DNA of 64,000 bases from Lentinus brumalis (Eukaryota; Basidiomycota; Agaricomycetes; Polyporales; Polyporaceae): contig MARA01000021.1 in NCBI GenBank assembly GCA_001792895.1, forward strand, positions 124,001 through 188,000. Direction: 5' to 3'. Below the pieces are notes generated by a model. It was not told the origin of the DNA. It saw only the letters and a program-made list of their open reading frames with translations, and made no database searches. Within the stretch, counting starts at the first letter, position 1. Each line of letters begins with the position of its first letter. Shown piece by piece: positions 12,756 through 24,603 of the stretch. The translations under genes and the position numbers were made by a program.

Positions 12756-14440
12756 CCTTTCTCTTGGTACCGAGCACCAGCACGCCCTTCGTTTACTCCC
12801 ATCTTACCTGTGCCTACACGCATTCGCATTCACAGATACATAGCATATATCCGCCGACTCGTTTCGGCTGAGCGGTAGTAATCCCCTCTCTCTACTGGCT
12901 CATCCCATAGTCTCCTCACCTACTCTTCCTCCAGCAATTTCGACCTCCCGTTGCCGCGTGTCAGATCTAGCCTATACCTAGGGTTTGCCGAACCAGACAA
13001 GTCATGTGTGTTACTTTATACCAGTGTTTTATTATTTTCTGCTTCTTTCTATTCCTCTGCACTGCAGTCTCGTTCACGAACGCGCAGAGGGTGCGGAGCA
13101 CTGCGCGGCCGAGGACAACTGACTGACATGAACAGCTCAGTACGGAAAGCGCCCGATGTCCGCCGAACTTCCCCACAACCTCCATGTTCCCCTCCCGAGT
13201 ACTCACCCCTGCAAGGCCGACGCTGTCCAATATGTCCTCCGGCACGCAAACAGACAGACTCAGACGATGATGGAGGCGAAATCCCACTCATTCGCTATAT
13301 GCGCCGCCAGGATTGCTGCGGTCTAATACGCGAAGCAACCTGTGTGTGCTTGCATCATTCTATTAGGTACGAAGAACAAACCCCAGAACGCGCATCTTTC
13401 GGCTTTCGCATTCAGACAATTGCTATGCATCACCGACCCGGCTGCGACTGTCCGCGAGGCTCTCCTCGCGGCCACGCCGTAGCTATATCTAGGGTTCGTT
13501 GGAGGAGACGAAGTGTCCCTCGAACTACTTTCTGATCGCGTGCTGTCTCGACTCGTGTTCTGCGGCCTGCGAAGGCCTTGGAGGAACCCATTGGAAAGTC
13601 CGCGTTTACGTGCACACTGCACATGCCGTCCGGTGGAATGCGTCCTCCACGTTATGATTGGTGCCTGTATGCGTTTCTGGTTCTCATGGGGAAGCCAGCT
13701 GCGATAGTGCGACGTAAACCCACCTCAGCTTTTTCGCGTATGTCGGTCATTCCCAGACTTCGCAGTCATTCCGAAGATGTCCCCGCGCCGGCCGCAGGGA
13801 TGGTTAAGCGAAGGTTTATGGTGCCCAAGTTGAGAAGCGCCCGGGTGGCTGAACGCGAAGCTACGCGAAGGCACCCTCAATGTTTTTGTACACGCCCCCG
13901 TATTGGGTCCCCACAGTCGCAGAGTTGCAACGTGGAGAGTCGACGATAGCCTCCGATTGCAAGGTTCTCGTTGTACCGCAGGTCATTGGCGGGTGGTGGC
14001 TATCTCGAAAGCGGCGCAGCATCGCCGCGACACATACTTGGATGATAAACCGCGCCCGGCCGCTGCTTATTGCGTCTTAGCAGGTCAGAATTACCCCGTA
14101 TCATCATCGAACCATTCGCGGGGACGATCATTCCAAGCCTTGCGATCGTCCTTCAGCAATCTGTAAATGGTCGTTCATCGATCAGGGTCCGACATTCTTA
14201 CGGGCAAAACCGCTCATAGATATCTGCCCCTCTTCGACTGAACGCTCCCAGTCGTGCAGTCATTGTGATGATATCTCTGTGGCAAACGTTGACGACGCAG
14301 TGCAAGTTGGCAACGGACCAGAAAGTAGGCGAGCGACGAGGTCCGAGGAGAAATGAGGGGAAGTGCGGGGCGCCGGGAGATGCGACTGCCGACGCGCTTA
14401 GCACGCCGTGCGCGTAAATCTTCATCCCACGTTGCCCAGG
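12756..14440. other. intergenic, no supported gene
   Basis: About 1.7 kb between the RhoGAP stop codon and the INO1 promoter. One clean hairpin is visible (CCGCGAGG-CTCT-CCTCGCGG, about 13453-13472). The open frames are short and show no family motifs. Confidence 0.5.
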
Positions 14441-14448
14441 TATATAAG
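14441..14448 (+). promoter_or_regulatory. TATA box of INO1
   Basis: TATATAAG lies 211 bp upstream of the INO1 start, followed by a pyrimidine-rich leader (CTCCTCTCCCC) typical of strong fungal promoters. Confidence 0.65.
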
Positions 14449-14651
14449 ACCTTCCGTCCTGCCCTCCTCTCCCCATCTCCTCCATCACCCGTCCTTGCAG
14501 ACACTCGCTACACCCCTGTTGCATGTACTCGAACCAGCTCTGCAGCTCTCACAACCTCCACCGCGGTTCTAAGCACACCTGCGGCGACGGCATAATACAC
14601 TATTAAGTCCCCCTTCGCGCACACTTGTCAACAACTCTTCATATCAACACC

Positions 14652-16437
14652 ATGTCCTCCACCAACGGAACTGGCGCGAACACTCCCAACTCCCAGCTGG
14701 AGTCTGTTCTCCCTGTCCACCCCACTGCCGTTCGCCGGACGAGCCCTATCGTCGTCCAGTCCGAGCAGACCTCCTACACCAATGACCACATCACCTCTAA
14801 GTTCACCAGCCGCGGCGCCGAAGTCGCCATCGTCGAGGGCCAGTACATCGTCACCCCCACCGCCAAGCCGTTTGAGTTCCAGACGGGGCGCAAGGTTGCG
14901 AAGACTGGGTGAGTCGCCATCACGTGATCGTTGCGCGATAGCCTGCTAACTGCTGCTGCGCGCGCAGGCTCATGATGATCGGCTGGGGCGGGAACAACGG
15001 CTCGACGCTGTCCGCGACGATCCTCGCCAACCGCCACAACATCATCTGGCACACCAAGTCGGGCGTCCAGCAGCCCAACTACATCGGTTCGCTCCTCCGT
15101 GCGTCCACCGTCAGCATCGGTGTCGACCCCGCGACCGGCAAGGATGTCTACGTGCCTGTCTCGGACGTCCTCCCCATGGTGCACCCCAACGACCTCGTCC
15201 TCGGCGGCTGGGACATCTCGGGCGCCCGCATGGACGAGGCCATGAAGCGTGCGCAGGTCCTCGACTGGGACCTCCAGCGCCAGGTGATGCCGCACATGGC
15301 TGAGCTTGGCTCCCCGCTCCCCTCCATCTACTACGCCGACTTCATCGCCGCGAACCAGGAGGCGCGTGCGGACAACGTCATCCCCGGCACTGACAAGCAG
15401 GCGCACCTGGAGCACATCCGCGCGGACATCCGCCGCTTCAAGGAGCAGCACGGCCTCGGCCGCGCCGTTATCTTCTGGACCGCGAACACGGAGCGCTACA
15501 GCGAGATCATCCCCGGCGTGAACGACACCGCGGACAACCTCCTCGCCGCGATCAAGGCGTCGCACTCCGAGGTGTCCCCCTCCACGCTCTTCGCGGTCGC
15601 CGCGATCCTCGAGGGCGAGCCGTTCGTCAACGGCGCGCCGCAGAACACGTTCGTGCCCGGAGTCATCGAGCTCGCGGAGCGCCTGCAGTCGTTCATCGGT
15701 GGCGACGACCTCAAGTCGGGGCAGACGAAGCTCAAGTCCGTGCTGGCCGAGTTCCTCGTCAACGCGGGCATCAAGCCGCTCTCGATCGCGTCGTACAACC
15801 ACCTCGGGAACAACGACGGGCACAACCTGTCCGCGGAGCCGCAGTTCAAGTCGAAGGAGATCTCGAAGAGCTCCGTCGTCGACGACATGGTCAACGCGAA
15901 CGCGCTGCTCTTCAAGCCGCCCCAGCCCGGGGCGCCCGCAGGCTCCAAGGCCGCCAAGGGCGAGCACCCGGACCACATCGTCGTCATCAAGTACGTCCCC
16001 GCCGTCGGCGACTCGAAGCGCGCCATCGACGAGTACTACTCGGAGATCTTCTGCGGAGGCCGCTCGACGATCAACATCTTCAACGAGTGCGAGGTGCGTC
16101 GCCGTCCAGCTGCGATTCCGTCTCCCTATCTGTAGCTGACATCGTGTTGTGCTCCCAGGACTCGCTGCTCGCGACGCCGCTCATCCTCGACCTGACGATC
16201 CTGACCGAGCTCCTGACGCGCATCAAGTACCGCGACGCGTCGGCGGGCAAGGACTTCAAGCCGCTCTACCCGGTCCTCTCCCTCCTCTCGTACATGCTCA
16301 AGGCGCCGCTCGTCAAGCCCGGCACGGACGTCGTCAACTCGCTCAACCGCCAGCGCAACGCGCTCGAGGCGTTCCTCAAGGCCTGCATCGGGCTCGAGGG
16401 CAGCTCCGACCTGCTCCTTGAGACGCGCATCTGGTAG
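14652..16437 (+). CDS. INO1: inositol-3-phosphate (myo-inositol-1-phosphate) synthase, 553 aa
   Basis: Exons 14652-14908, 14968-16093 and 16159-16437 (1,662 nt, in phase, TAG stop). The enzyme converts glucose 6-phosphate to inositol 3-phosphate with NAD+ as an internal redox cofactor. It is the first and committed step of inositol and phosphatidylinositol synthesis, in the cytosol. Visible hallmarks: the NAD-binding motif GWGGNNGST (from residue about 91), [34 protein letters not shown] and the C-terminal block [12 protein letters not shown]. The length fits the family (yeast Ino1 is 533 aa). The start is the first ATG after the TATA box and gives the usual variable N-terminal extension. A CACGTG E-box sits inside intron 1 (14921-14926), which may or may not be functional. 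High codon bias fits strong expression. Confidence 0.97.
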
Positions 16438-16710
16438 ACGTTCGTTTGAGGATGGAGAAACAGAAGGGGTGTTCGGGAGCTCCCAGGCTCGGTTCGCAGT
16501 TGTCTAGATAGAGTCGCGCAGGTTCTCAACAACCCGCCGTCGCACGTCCGCCGCCACCTGACTGGCGTGTCGGTCTCTCGTTACTCGCTTGCTCGTGAAA
16601 TAACATCCGTGTTGTGTCCCGTCCCTTCTGCGTGTGTCCGAGTCAGTGTACACAAGTCCATGAGTCCGCGGGAAGTCAGCAGGCCGATGTGATGAGGCGG
16701 CTGCTGGCCG

Positions 16711-17091
16711 CTACGAAACGTCCTCTCCGTGGTTCTTCAGCCATCTCCGCACGACGTTCTGCATGGGACACGCCGTCGACTCGCCCTTGCCGTCCGTCTG
16801 CCGGTACATCTGCCAGCAGCACCGGTAGAGCTTCCGCAGGTGCTCGTCGCACTTCTCCGGGCTGTACGTGTTCATGTTGAGGCACGTCTGCAGTGCGCAG
16901 GCTGGAGGGAGTAGAGGATACAGTCATGCGTCAGTACGTGTCGGGGAAGGGTGAGATAGAGAAGTTCAAGGGTGATGAAGTGATATGGTGACGCAGACCT
17001 TCTGCTTGGCATGAGGGGTCTGCGTTCTTCTGCGGTGCGTACTTATTCAGTAAGTAACTTGGTGGTATTGCGGAAGACGTACGGGGGCCAT
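16711..17091 (-). CDS. CMC4: Cx9C-type mitochondrial protein Cmc4 (76 aa)
   Basis: Three exons: 17091-17083 (9 nt), 17029-16999 (31 nt) and 16901-16711, together 77 codons. The cysteine spacing is C-x4-C-x4-C-x10-C-x9-CC (CQAEACALQTC, then PEKC and LYRCC). To my knowledge this is the spacing of yeast Cmc4. Such proteins are imported into the mitochondrial intermembrane space and oxidised by Mia40; Cmc4 is one of the small conserved twin-Cx9C proteins. The first coding exon is only ATG plus two codons, so ordinary gene finders would miss the gene. One donor is weak (GTCTGC). The gene is convergent with INO1, whose stop lies 273 bp away. Confidence 0.88.
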
Positions 17092-17334
17092 CTTTTGCTT
17101 ACAATCGTTTCAGTGGTTGTGGTCGTTGAGAGGATTGGCAGTGAGTTGGAGGCGATCATGTCGTCATCATGGGCGCTTCATTTGCCTTTCTCGGACCACG
17201 CAATACTTAACACCAGACGGGCGTGACCATATCCAACGAGATATCGAGCGAACAACATACAGAGCACTCAGACAGACTAACAAGGAAGCACAGGGGTCAG
17301 GGCATCGTACAAAAAAGATTCCGCCGAAGTCAGC

Positions 17335-19518
17335 TCAGGACAAGTCCATCGGGATCCCGATATTTCGCAACAGCGCGAACGTCGCGACCTGCTTCTCCAC
17401 CGTCTCCCAAAACTCCCGCCTAGCCAGCCATCCAACGACGCGCACGGGCCCCTCCTCCAACATATGCTGAGCCTGTCCGCCGCCTTCTCCGTCTGCCCCG
17501 CGCTGGGCCTGTTGAGGTGGTTGACCCGGTCCCCCTGCAACCGTCGTCTCATCATCGCCCATCTGAACATCTCCATCCACAGCCTGAGCTGCTACTTCGC
17601 GCTCTGCGGCCACATGACCTGCAGCCTCCACATCCATCTGCTCCCCTTCTGACTCGGGCTCGAACTTCGTCCATGCCCTCACGTACAGCAAGTCCGTGAA
17701 CAGTCCCGACAAGTTCTTCGCGATCGCCACACCCACGTCCGGGTCCTCCACGACGTACGAGTCCAGCAGATTCACCGAGCCGACAATCGCGTTGGTCGCC
17801 ATCGCCGCCGCCGCCGCCGCACGCGCACCGAGGTCGTCGACCGTCGCGTCGATCGAGACGGCTAGCTGCTCCAGTCGGGGACACAGCTCCACAACCTGAG
17901 CGAGGCCCGCGAACGTCAGGACGGAGCGCGTGCCCCAGCCGTGCTTCAGCCCGAGCGTGAGCCGCTCCAGCGCAGGCCAAGCGGACACGAGCGTGGCGAG
18001 TCCCGCGTTGTCGAGCGCGTAGGCCTCGGAGAGGTCGAGTGCGAACGCGCGGAGGTGGACGAACGTCGTGAGCGGGGCGAGCACCGCTGCGCTTGCCGGG
18101 CTCGGCGCGTCGGCGGGCTCGGCGTCGGCTTTGGGAGGACGAGCATCGTCGGAGAGCGAGAATGTGCGCAGGTTCGCGACTGAGCACGACGTCGCTATGG
18201 TCGACAGACAGGTGTGCAGCACCTCGGCGGACGGACGATCGATGGCGTTCAGCGCGAGCTTCTGGAGCCTGCTCCCGTCGAACTGCAGGAAAAAGGCGGT
18301 GAAGAACTCGAAGCTCGGCGCGTCCACGGTCAGATCTACCACATTTACGAACGGGCTCCCGACCTCCATCGCCCGGGGAAGCCAGGCGCAATCGGTGTCA
18401 CGCAGGAAGATGCGCGTTTTGCGGAGGGTAGTAATCCCAGCGAGACACACCAGGTCATCTTCTTCCCAACTTTGTAGGTTGATTGCAAACGTGCGCAGAT
18501 TCTTGTCCTTCACGTCGCGAAGGAACTCCTTTATCGCCCACTGGTACCCTTCGAACTGCGGCGCGACGATCTCGACGTCCCGGAAGTTCGGACATTCTTC
18601 GAGGAGCGCTTTCAGCGTATACTTGAGGTACGTGTCCTCCTCGAACGACGGGAGCGGCGGAGGCGGAGATGGGACCGGAGGAGGCCCCGGCGGAGGTGGC
18701 GGCGGCACGGCTGGGAGAGGAGCGGGGTCGGGTTGTGGTGTCGCCTCGCCTTCCTCCTGACCCTCGCCATTCTCACCCTCGCCGTCCTCTTCACCATCAC
18801 TGTCCTCTTCTTCCTCAGGCTCCGGTTCGGGTTCCGGCTCAAGAGGTGCGATCTTCATCTTGAGATCGCTATAGTCCATGTACAGACTGACGAGGGGCGG
18901 GTTCTGGAAGATGTACACATGTATGTGGGTGTCCTCCAGATACTCATGCGTCGTCCACCGGATGCGGCGGATGTTCGGCAGCAGCTCGCGCGGGAGTCGC
19001 ACAACGCAGAGCGCCATGAACGTGTTCAGCGGGAATCCGGTCGGGCGCCACGGCTCGACCGACTGAGGCGCACCCGACGGTGCGCGCGGGTCGAAGCCGA
19101 GTTCGCGTATCTTGTGGGCGTAGTAGTCAAACATCATCCAGTCGCTCGGGATGATGACCCTTCTCGCTCTCTGCGGAGGGAACGCCAGGGTCAGCGTACC
19201 ACGCCGACATGGAGAAAAGGTGAATTGAGGCAAACGCACTATACACTGCTGCCTTTCTCCGTTCGGGCCGACGTGGTTGCCGTCGTATATCTCCCATGCA
19301 TCCTGCGGGAGGGTCTTGAAGAGATTGAAGAGGTTGAGCTGCCGCCGCCACAGTTGGTCCAGACACGGACCGATGAACGCCCTGCAAGTAAGCCCGAGCG
19401 CGAGGACGTTCCGAAGGTCCAACGGCGTGTCAGGGACGTTACGGCCCCAGTAAGCATAGGACGCTATGTTGGAGATGATTTCCTGGTTTGAGGCTGTGTT
19501 GAACAGATTGAGGGACAT
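17335..19518 (-). CDS. F-box / leucine-rich-repeat-like protein (727 aa, or 704 if spliced)
   Basis: One open frame starts at 19518. The N-terminus (NQEIISNIASYAY, then LRNVLALGLTCRAFIGPCLDQL) is F-box-like, and the following LWRRQLNLFNLFKTLP is usual in agaricomycete F-box proteins. The C-terminal half contains repeated LxxLxL stretches resembling irregular LRRs (for example LRTFALDLSEAY, LERLTLGLKHGW). A low-complexity insertion of about 70 residues (Glu/Asp-rich, then Pro-rich) lies near residues 230-300. An in-frame stretch 19239-19171 has perfect intron borders (GTGCGT to CCGCAG, 69 bp, no stop). Its removal joins DGNHVGPNGERQQCI to RARRVIIPSDW as in related proteins, so it is probably an intron. 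Likely an SCF substrate adaptor, target unknown. Confidence 0.75.
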   Translation of the reverse strand: MSLNLFNTASNQEIISNIASYAYWGRNVPDTPLDLRNVLALGLTCRAFIGPCLDQLWRRQLNLFNLFKTLPQDAWEIYDGNHVGPNGERQQCIVRLPQFTFSPCRRGTLTLAFPPQRARRVIIPSDWMMFDYYAHKIRELGFDPRAPSGAPQSVEPWRPTGFPLNTFMALCVVRLPRELLPNIRRIRWTTHEYLEDTHIHVYIFQNPPLVSLYMDYSDLKMKIAPLEPEPEPEPEEEEDSDGEEDGEGENGEGQEEGEATPQPDPAPLPAVPPPPPPGPPPVPSPPPPLPSFEEDTYLKYTLKALLEECPNFRDVEIVAPQFEGYQWAIKEFLRDVKDKNLRTFAINLQSWEEDDLVCLAGITTLRKTRIFLRDTDCAWLPRAMEVGSPFVNVVDLTVDAPSFEFFTAFFLQFDGSRLQKLALNAIDRPSAEVLHTCLSTIATSCSVANLRTFSLSDDARPPKADAEPADAPSPASAAVLAPLTTFVHLRAFALDLSEAYALDNAGLATLVSAWPALERLTLGLKHGWGTRSVLTFAGLAQVVELCPRLEQLAVSIDATVDDLGARAAAAAAMATNAIVGSVNLLDSYVVEDPDVGVAIAKNLSGLFTDLLYVRAWTKFEPESEGEQMDVEAAGHVAAEREVAAQAVDGDVQMGDDETTVAGGPGQPPQQAQRGADGEGGGQAQHMLEEGPVRVVGWLARREFWETVEKQVATFALLRNIGIPMDLS

Positions 19519-20683
19519 CGCTGAGCCTTGAGGTGTGAGGTGAGTACTAGCGCATGTACGATCGGACAGATTCGCGTTCGCGTCTTATATGACTGTTGAT
19601 TTTGGTGAACACAAATGATGGTATACGGCATTGAGACTCATACCTAATTAACAGTCGTGGGTCGAGCAGCGATAGAGACAACGTGAGCTGCATGTAATTG
19701 TCCTCGGGATCTATGCTCGGCTATTGAAACCCGGAAATAGGGTTAGGGTGGGCGGTTTACACAACGGTGAACCAACGTCTGGCTAGGGGAGACAAGGTGA
19801 AACTGCAAAGGCTCGCGGTGTGGCATGTCTGCGTTGAAAGTGTAGAAGAACGTTGATTCAATACGTACCAAGTAAACACTGCTGATCCAGCATCTCGTAC
19901 GCCCTCCAGCCGGTCAACAGCGTCGACCCCAGACTTCATCACCCCCGTCCGACCTGAATGCGACGCGGACAGCGAAGTGTCCTAGAAGCTGTTGGGGTCG
20001 CCAATTGCACCGAAGTTAGCTGGCCCTCGATCCTTCTGTAGCCGTATATTGATCGCCACTATGTAGTTCTTCGTCGCAACTGGCCACGCGAGTACGCTCT
20101 TACACGATGCATCTGTGGACGATCATGGACTAGCCACAGGCCGCCTACGCGTGTACTGGTATGCATTTAGGGCGCAAGCGGGAGGGAGTTCCTTATGCAC
20201 CCTCGGAATCGTGCGTGCGCACATGTAGGACATGTAAGACCAGACGGCGACTGGAGAGATCATAGGCAGACCCCGGATGATCAGACCTGGACTCGACCAG
20301 CAATAGATGCGATACTCACCTGAAAATCATTACATCTCAGGAAAAGAGGATCACTAGGTACTTGTATGTGTTTGGGAAGGCAGCGAAACGCCTTGACGCG
20401 GAAGACTGTTGCGCTGCTTGTTCGACGCGTCCACGTCCATTGCGGTCCACCGAGATCGTCCGAGTGGCTGGAGACAAGCTATGTAAGATGATAGATGTGG
20501 AGGAGGAATGTCTCTTGAAGGGCTCGCGACGTCGGTGACTTGACGGTGACTAGTCAGAGCCAGTTGAGGCCTATCGCTAGGCCATTCATTCAATCTTATC
20601 GGTCAAAACGTCGTATAACGACATTAAATAGTCGTAGAACGAGACATGATAGGACATGATGCATGATGCACGAAGTGGAGGGG
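19519..20683. other. intergenic, no supported gene
   Basis: About 1.2 kb upstream of the F-box/LRR gene, running up to the tandem inverted-repeat element. A two-unit TTAGGG-like motif (AGGGTTAGGGT, about 19740-19750) is present. No frame with convincing coding character was found. Confidence 0.5.
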
Positions 20684-21338
20684 CACTTGACTTATAGGCG
20701 TAGCGGCGCCTCGGAAATTAATTGAAATTAATTAAATTAATTCACGGCCGCAGGCCGTGCAGGCTCTCTATGGCTCCCCTCAACAGAATTTAATTCAGTG
20801 ACACCTCGGGCACGTTGAAGGTGATAATTTGCGTCTTTCTGAGGTCTTTGGGAGGTTGACCAATTTTTCTTTCCGGCGCTGACGCGCCGGGAATCGTGCA
20901 ACAGCGGTACAGGGCGCGCTCGCGCAGATTTGGTGCATTTTTGTGGGCTTCACCTGCCTTACAAACCTCTTTGCAAGCTCTCATGCATGTACGTGTACAA
21001 TCTTAGGTGTTATTTATGGCACGATGCCATGCAGGAGAGGCTCGCAAGCCCATATGATGCGCTAAGCGCCCAGCGATCAGCAGTGCCACCGTGAATTAAT
21101 TGTTCCGCCTCCTGCCCGGGATCGTGTCCTACATCAATACCCTCATTTTGTTGGCACATACTGCCCTCACATCTCGCCGTTTTTTTGAGCTCAAAAGCTG
21201 CAGAAACGAAGCGGGAATTCAAGTACGAACATCGGGTGGCTGATTGTTTACTTGAGTTACTTGTTGCCAAATGTAGTAAGTCAAATTCAAACTCAGTCAA
21301 GTCAGGTCTGCGCTACGCCTATAGATCAACTGCCAGTG
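20684..21338. mobile_element. 655-bp non-autonomous inverted-repeat element, copy 1
   Basis: It begins CACTTGAC and ends CCAGTG. A perfect 13-bp inverted match (TATAGGCGTAGCG at 20693-20705, CGCTACGCCTATA at 21311-21323) lies close to the ends, and the outermost bases (CACT/AGTG) also pair. The interior has AT-rich TTAATT repeats, a hairpin CACGGCC-GCA-GGCCGTG, and no transposase frame. This fits a MITE-like DNA element. The CACT ends resemble CACTA/Plavaka-type elements, but the superfamily cannot be fixed from ends alone. Confidence 0.65.
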
Positions 21339-21342
21339 GAGG

Positions 21343-21997
21343 CACTTGACTTATAGGCGTAGCGGCGCCTCGGAAATTAATTGAAATTAATTAAATTAAT
21401 TCACGGCCGCAGGCCGTGCAGGCTCTCTATGGCTCCCCTCAACAGAATTTAATTCAGTGACACCTCGGGCACGTTGAAGGTGATAATTTGCGTCTTTCTG
21501 AGGTCTTTGGGAGGTTGACCAATTTTTCTTTCCGGCGCTGACGCGCCGGGAATCGTGCAACAGCGGTACAGGGCGCGCTCGCGCAGATTTGGTGCATTTT
21601 TGTGGGCTTCACCTGCCTTACAAACCTCTTTGCAAGCTCTCATGCATGTACGTGTACAATCTTAGGTGTTATTTATGGCACGATGCCATGCAGGAGAGGC
21701 TCGCAAGCCCATATGATGCGCTAAGCGCCCAGCGATCAGCAGTGCCACCGTGAATTAATTGTTCCGCCTCCTGCCCGGGATCGTGTCCTACATCAATACC
21801 CTCATTTTGTTGGCACATACTGCCCTCACATCTCGCCGTTTTTTTGAGCTCAAAAGCTGCAGAAACGAAGCGGGAATTCAAGTACGAACATCGGGTGGCT
21901 GATTGTTTACTTGAGTTACTTGTTGCCAAATGTAGTAAGTCAAATTCAAACTCAGTCAAGTCAGGTCTGCGCTACGCCTATAGATCAACTGCCAGTG
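21343..21997. mobile_element. 655-bp non-autonomous inverted-repeat element, copy 2 (direct tandem)
   Basis: A direct repeat of copy 1 at an offset of 659 bp, separated by GAGG. I found no base difference between the two copies by eye. A tandem with a 4-bp spacer could come from end-to-end insertion, replication slippage, unequal exchange, or a local assembly duplication. Confidence 0.65.
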
Positions 21998-22846
21998 GAG
22001 GAGAGTAACTGGCAGTCCGCAGGCTCGCGAGTCGCGAACCCAGCCCGGGGCGCCAAACATACCACCTGGTCCGTGCGCACGCCGGCCGGATACATAAACC
22101 CTGCGCCGCCATTGTTGCAACTCATACTTACCTTGATGGCACGGGCCCCTTCACGTACTGGGCTCGTGGGCCGTGGGGTCCTCTCATAGCACGGCGACCA
22201 TGTCCTCAGGGGGACCCTGCGGTTTGTACGGGCTTCGGCTCGTGCACCGTCTCAATATTTCCCTGTCCTGCTTCGGCCCTCGGGCTGGGCAGGCCATTAC
22301 TTTTTGCTTTTACTACCTTCTAACCCTAACCTTAGGGCACAAGGGGCGAAGCGGGACGGACAATGAATTCATCGTAGCTTTCGTCCATTGAACGGTAGAG
22401 CTCAGTGCCCAGATCTCAGACTCAGTAACTCAAATGTACCATGTACTCATTCCATGGCCAATGGCATGATGGTCCACTTATGCGTACTTTCTTTTAGTCT
22501 CCCTTCTATGTATCAGACTGCTCGTTCTGTGCTCTCTGATATTGCGCGCCGAGCAGTGCGCATGAACGTCCCGCGCGACCGTGTGCAAGAGATTGCTGGC
22601 CATAGCAGGATACAACTGATCGTGAAATGGCTAGTGGTGTGTCGTATGTGACGCTTGCTCTGCGCTCTCTGCAATCATTACCTTTCTACGCGTATCGGTG
22701 TCCTCATCAATCATACGACAGAGAGAGCTGCACGGACGAGCCTTGCGTCGTGCGGATCTATGCATTTAGGTATTAGGCCTATGATAGTGTGGATGTATAT
22801 CGAGGAGTGGTGATGGTGTGAAGTCGCACGAACTTACATGTGCCTT
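21998..22846. other. intergenic, no supported gene
   Basis: About 850 bp between the tandem element and the 3' end of TIM50. A TAACCCTAACC motif occurs near 22321-22331. No coding signal was seen. Confidence 0.5.
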
Positions 22847-24603
22847 CTACTTGCTCGCAGCCGGAGGAGCCGACGGCTGCTGGGAGGAAGGCTGCGGCGG
22901 AGGCTGAGGACCACCAGCAAGGATCGCCTGCGCAGCGCCCCAGAATGTGCTCGGCATCTCGCGCGCCATCGCCTCCTGCTCCTCCTTGATGAGGCGGTCG
23001 AAGTTCTCCTTGTTTTGACGCAAGTACTCCTGCTCCTCGAGGTACTGGCGCTGTGCCTCGAGACGCTTCTGCTCGAGGTAGGTGAGCGGCGCCTGAGAGG
23101 CCGGCGAGGGCTATGGGAGGGCGCGCTGTCAATTTGAGGTTTTTCAAAGACATGGAAATGAACGCACCTCGCTCGAACCTCCGAAGAGACCACTGAGTGT
23201 CCAGCCACCACGCGAGAGCCCCTTCTTACTGTGCTCCCACTCCTCGATGTGCTTGCGCTTCATCTCGGCCTCCGTCTTCGCGAACTCGATGGGGATGTTC
23301 TTGCCTGCGTACGCCTGAAGCACGGGCCGGACATCTGGCGTCTTGAAAATCGCAATCGCTGTGAAGCCATGTCAGTGCGATCAGCGGGAAGGAGGAAGTG
23401 ATCAGCACATACATTCCAGGAAAGGAATCATGGCGATGAGACCACGGTCTTTCGGGTCACCTTTCCACTTGGGAAGTATGATCGCGTTCTCGGGGTTGGG
23501 CGAGACATGTTCTGGGTGTGTGTCGAGCAAGACGACCTTCGAGAGGTCGCGGTTGAGATACTTGAGATCCTTGACGGGCTGACCACCCTTCTCAGACCGA
23601 CAGGCGTCACGGAAGAGTCTGTGGATGATGTAGAACTGGTAGGGATCGAGCTTGTCGATGATAGGCATCGCGGTCTGCGGAGGAGCGTACACGTCAGTAG
23701 AGCTCGACGATCAAGCAAACGGACGTCGCTCACGTAGTGGTACTGCGTAGTGAAGATCACAATCTCGTAGAATTGTGAAAGGTAAGCCAAGAAGTAGTCC
23801 ACGCCCGGTCGCTTCGCTGTTCGCCATCCGTGTTGACGCTAGGAGTGCAGCGTGAGACGCAGAAGGGGTTCTGCCAGGTGAGATTGCTACGTACGTCCCA
23901 AGTCGACGTAACAAGCAGGTCATCCACAGACACGAGAAGGGTGTAGGGTCGGTACATTGGCCCTTGCAAGGGCGGGGGCAGAAGTTCCGGCCATAGCGGC
24001 TCGGTGAACGTCTGCATACGCATAACGCGTCAACATCCGGCGCAAGACCACGACGCAGAGGGCAACATACGTCAAAGAGACCCGTGAACCGAGATTTTGT
24101 CCTCTCCCACCGCGACTGTGTCGCCTCCTCCGGAGACTGTGAGACACGTCAGCGCGAACGTGCGTACAAGACATCCCGGCACGCACCATCTTCTTCGCCC
24201 TCAGCTCGTCCTCCTCCCACGGCCTCCCCATGTACCACGTCGCCGCGCCCGCGCCCGCCAGCATGAACGCAAATGAGACGCGCCCCATGAAGCGTCGCCT
24301 CCGCTCGATACTCGACAGCGAATCCTTCGATGACTTCGCCCCCGTGCGCTCCTGCCTCGCATCCTCCTCTCCGGGCGAGAAGTCCAGGCTCGGCACTGAC
24401 GAGCCAGAAATCGGCTTCGGTGCCTCCGCAGGATCCGTTGGGCTCGCAACGTCGTCTGCTGGAGGCGGGCGAGGCGCAGGTGTTGACTCTGCTGGTCCGC
24501 TGGCGGGCGAGGCGGGGTTCCTCGGAGGCTTCGTGGCGAGGCATCGCACAGATTGACGAGCAACCCCTCGCGTTGCAGATGCCCTGATAGCTGCTTGCAG
24601 CAT
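22847..24603 (-). CDS. TIM50: mitochondrial import translocase subunit Tim50 (473 aa)
   Basis: Seven exons: 24603-24187, 24136-24071, 24011-23895, 23838-23734, 23674-23413, 23358-23168 and 23110-22847 (474 codons, all in phase). Tim50 is the inner-membrane receptor of the TIM23 complex that takes presequence proteins from the TOM channel. Visible: a basic, Arg-rich presequence (residues 1-30); a Pro-rich linker; one membrane segment (about 106-125, [14 protein letters not shown]); then the FCP1/NIF-like domain facing the intermembrane space ([52 protein letters not shown]). As usual for Tim50 the phosphatase DxDxT motif is degenerate. The C-terminus is a coiled, Gln/Glu-rich segment followed by a Pro/Ser tail. 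The start is the only upstream ATG giving a presequence. Confidence 0.95.

Noticed and set aside
14774..15976. 400-codon open frame antisense to INO1
   Set aside because: A shadow of the strongly codon-biased, GC-rich INO1 gene; its Arg/Asp/Val-rich composition is typical of antisense frames.
19738..22332. Two-unit TTAGGG/TAACCC motifs near 19740 and 22321
   Set aside because: Two repeats are too few to claim an interstitial telomere; expected by chance at this scale.
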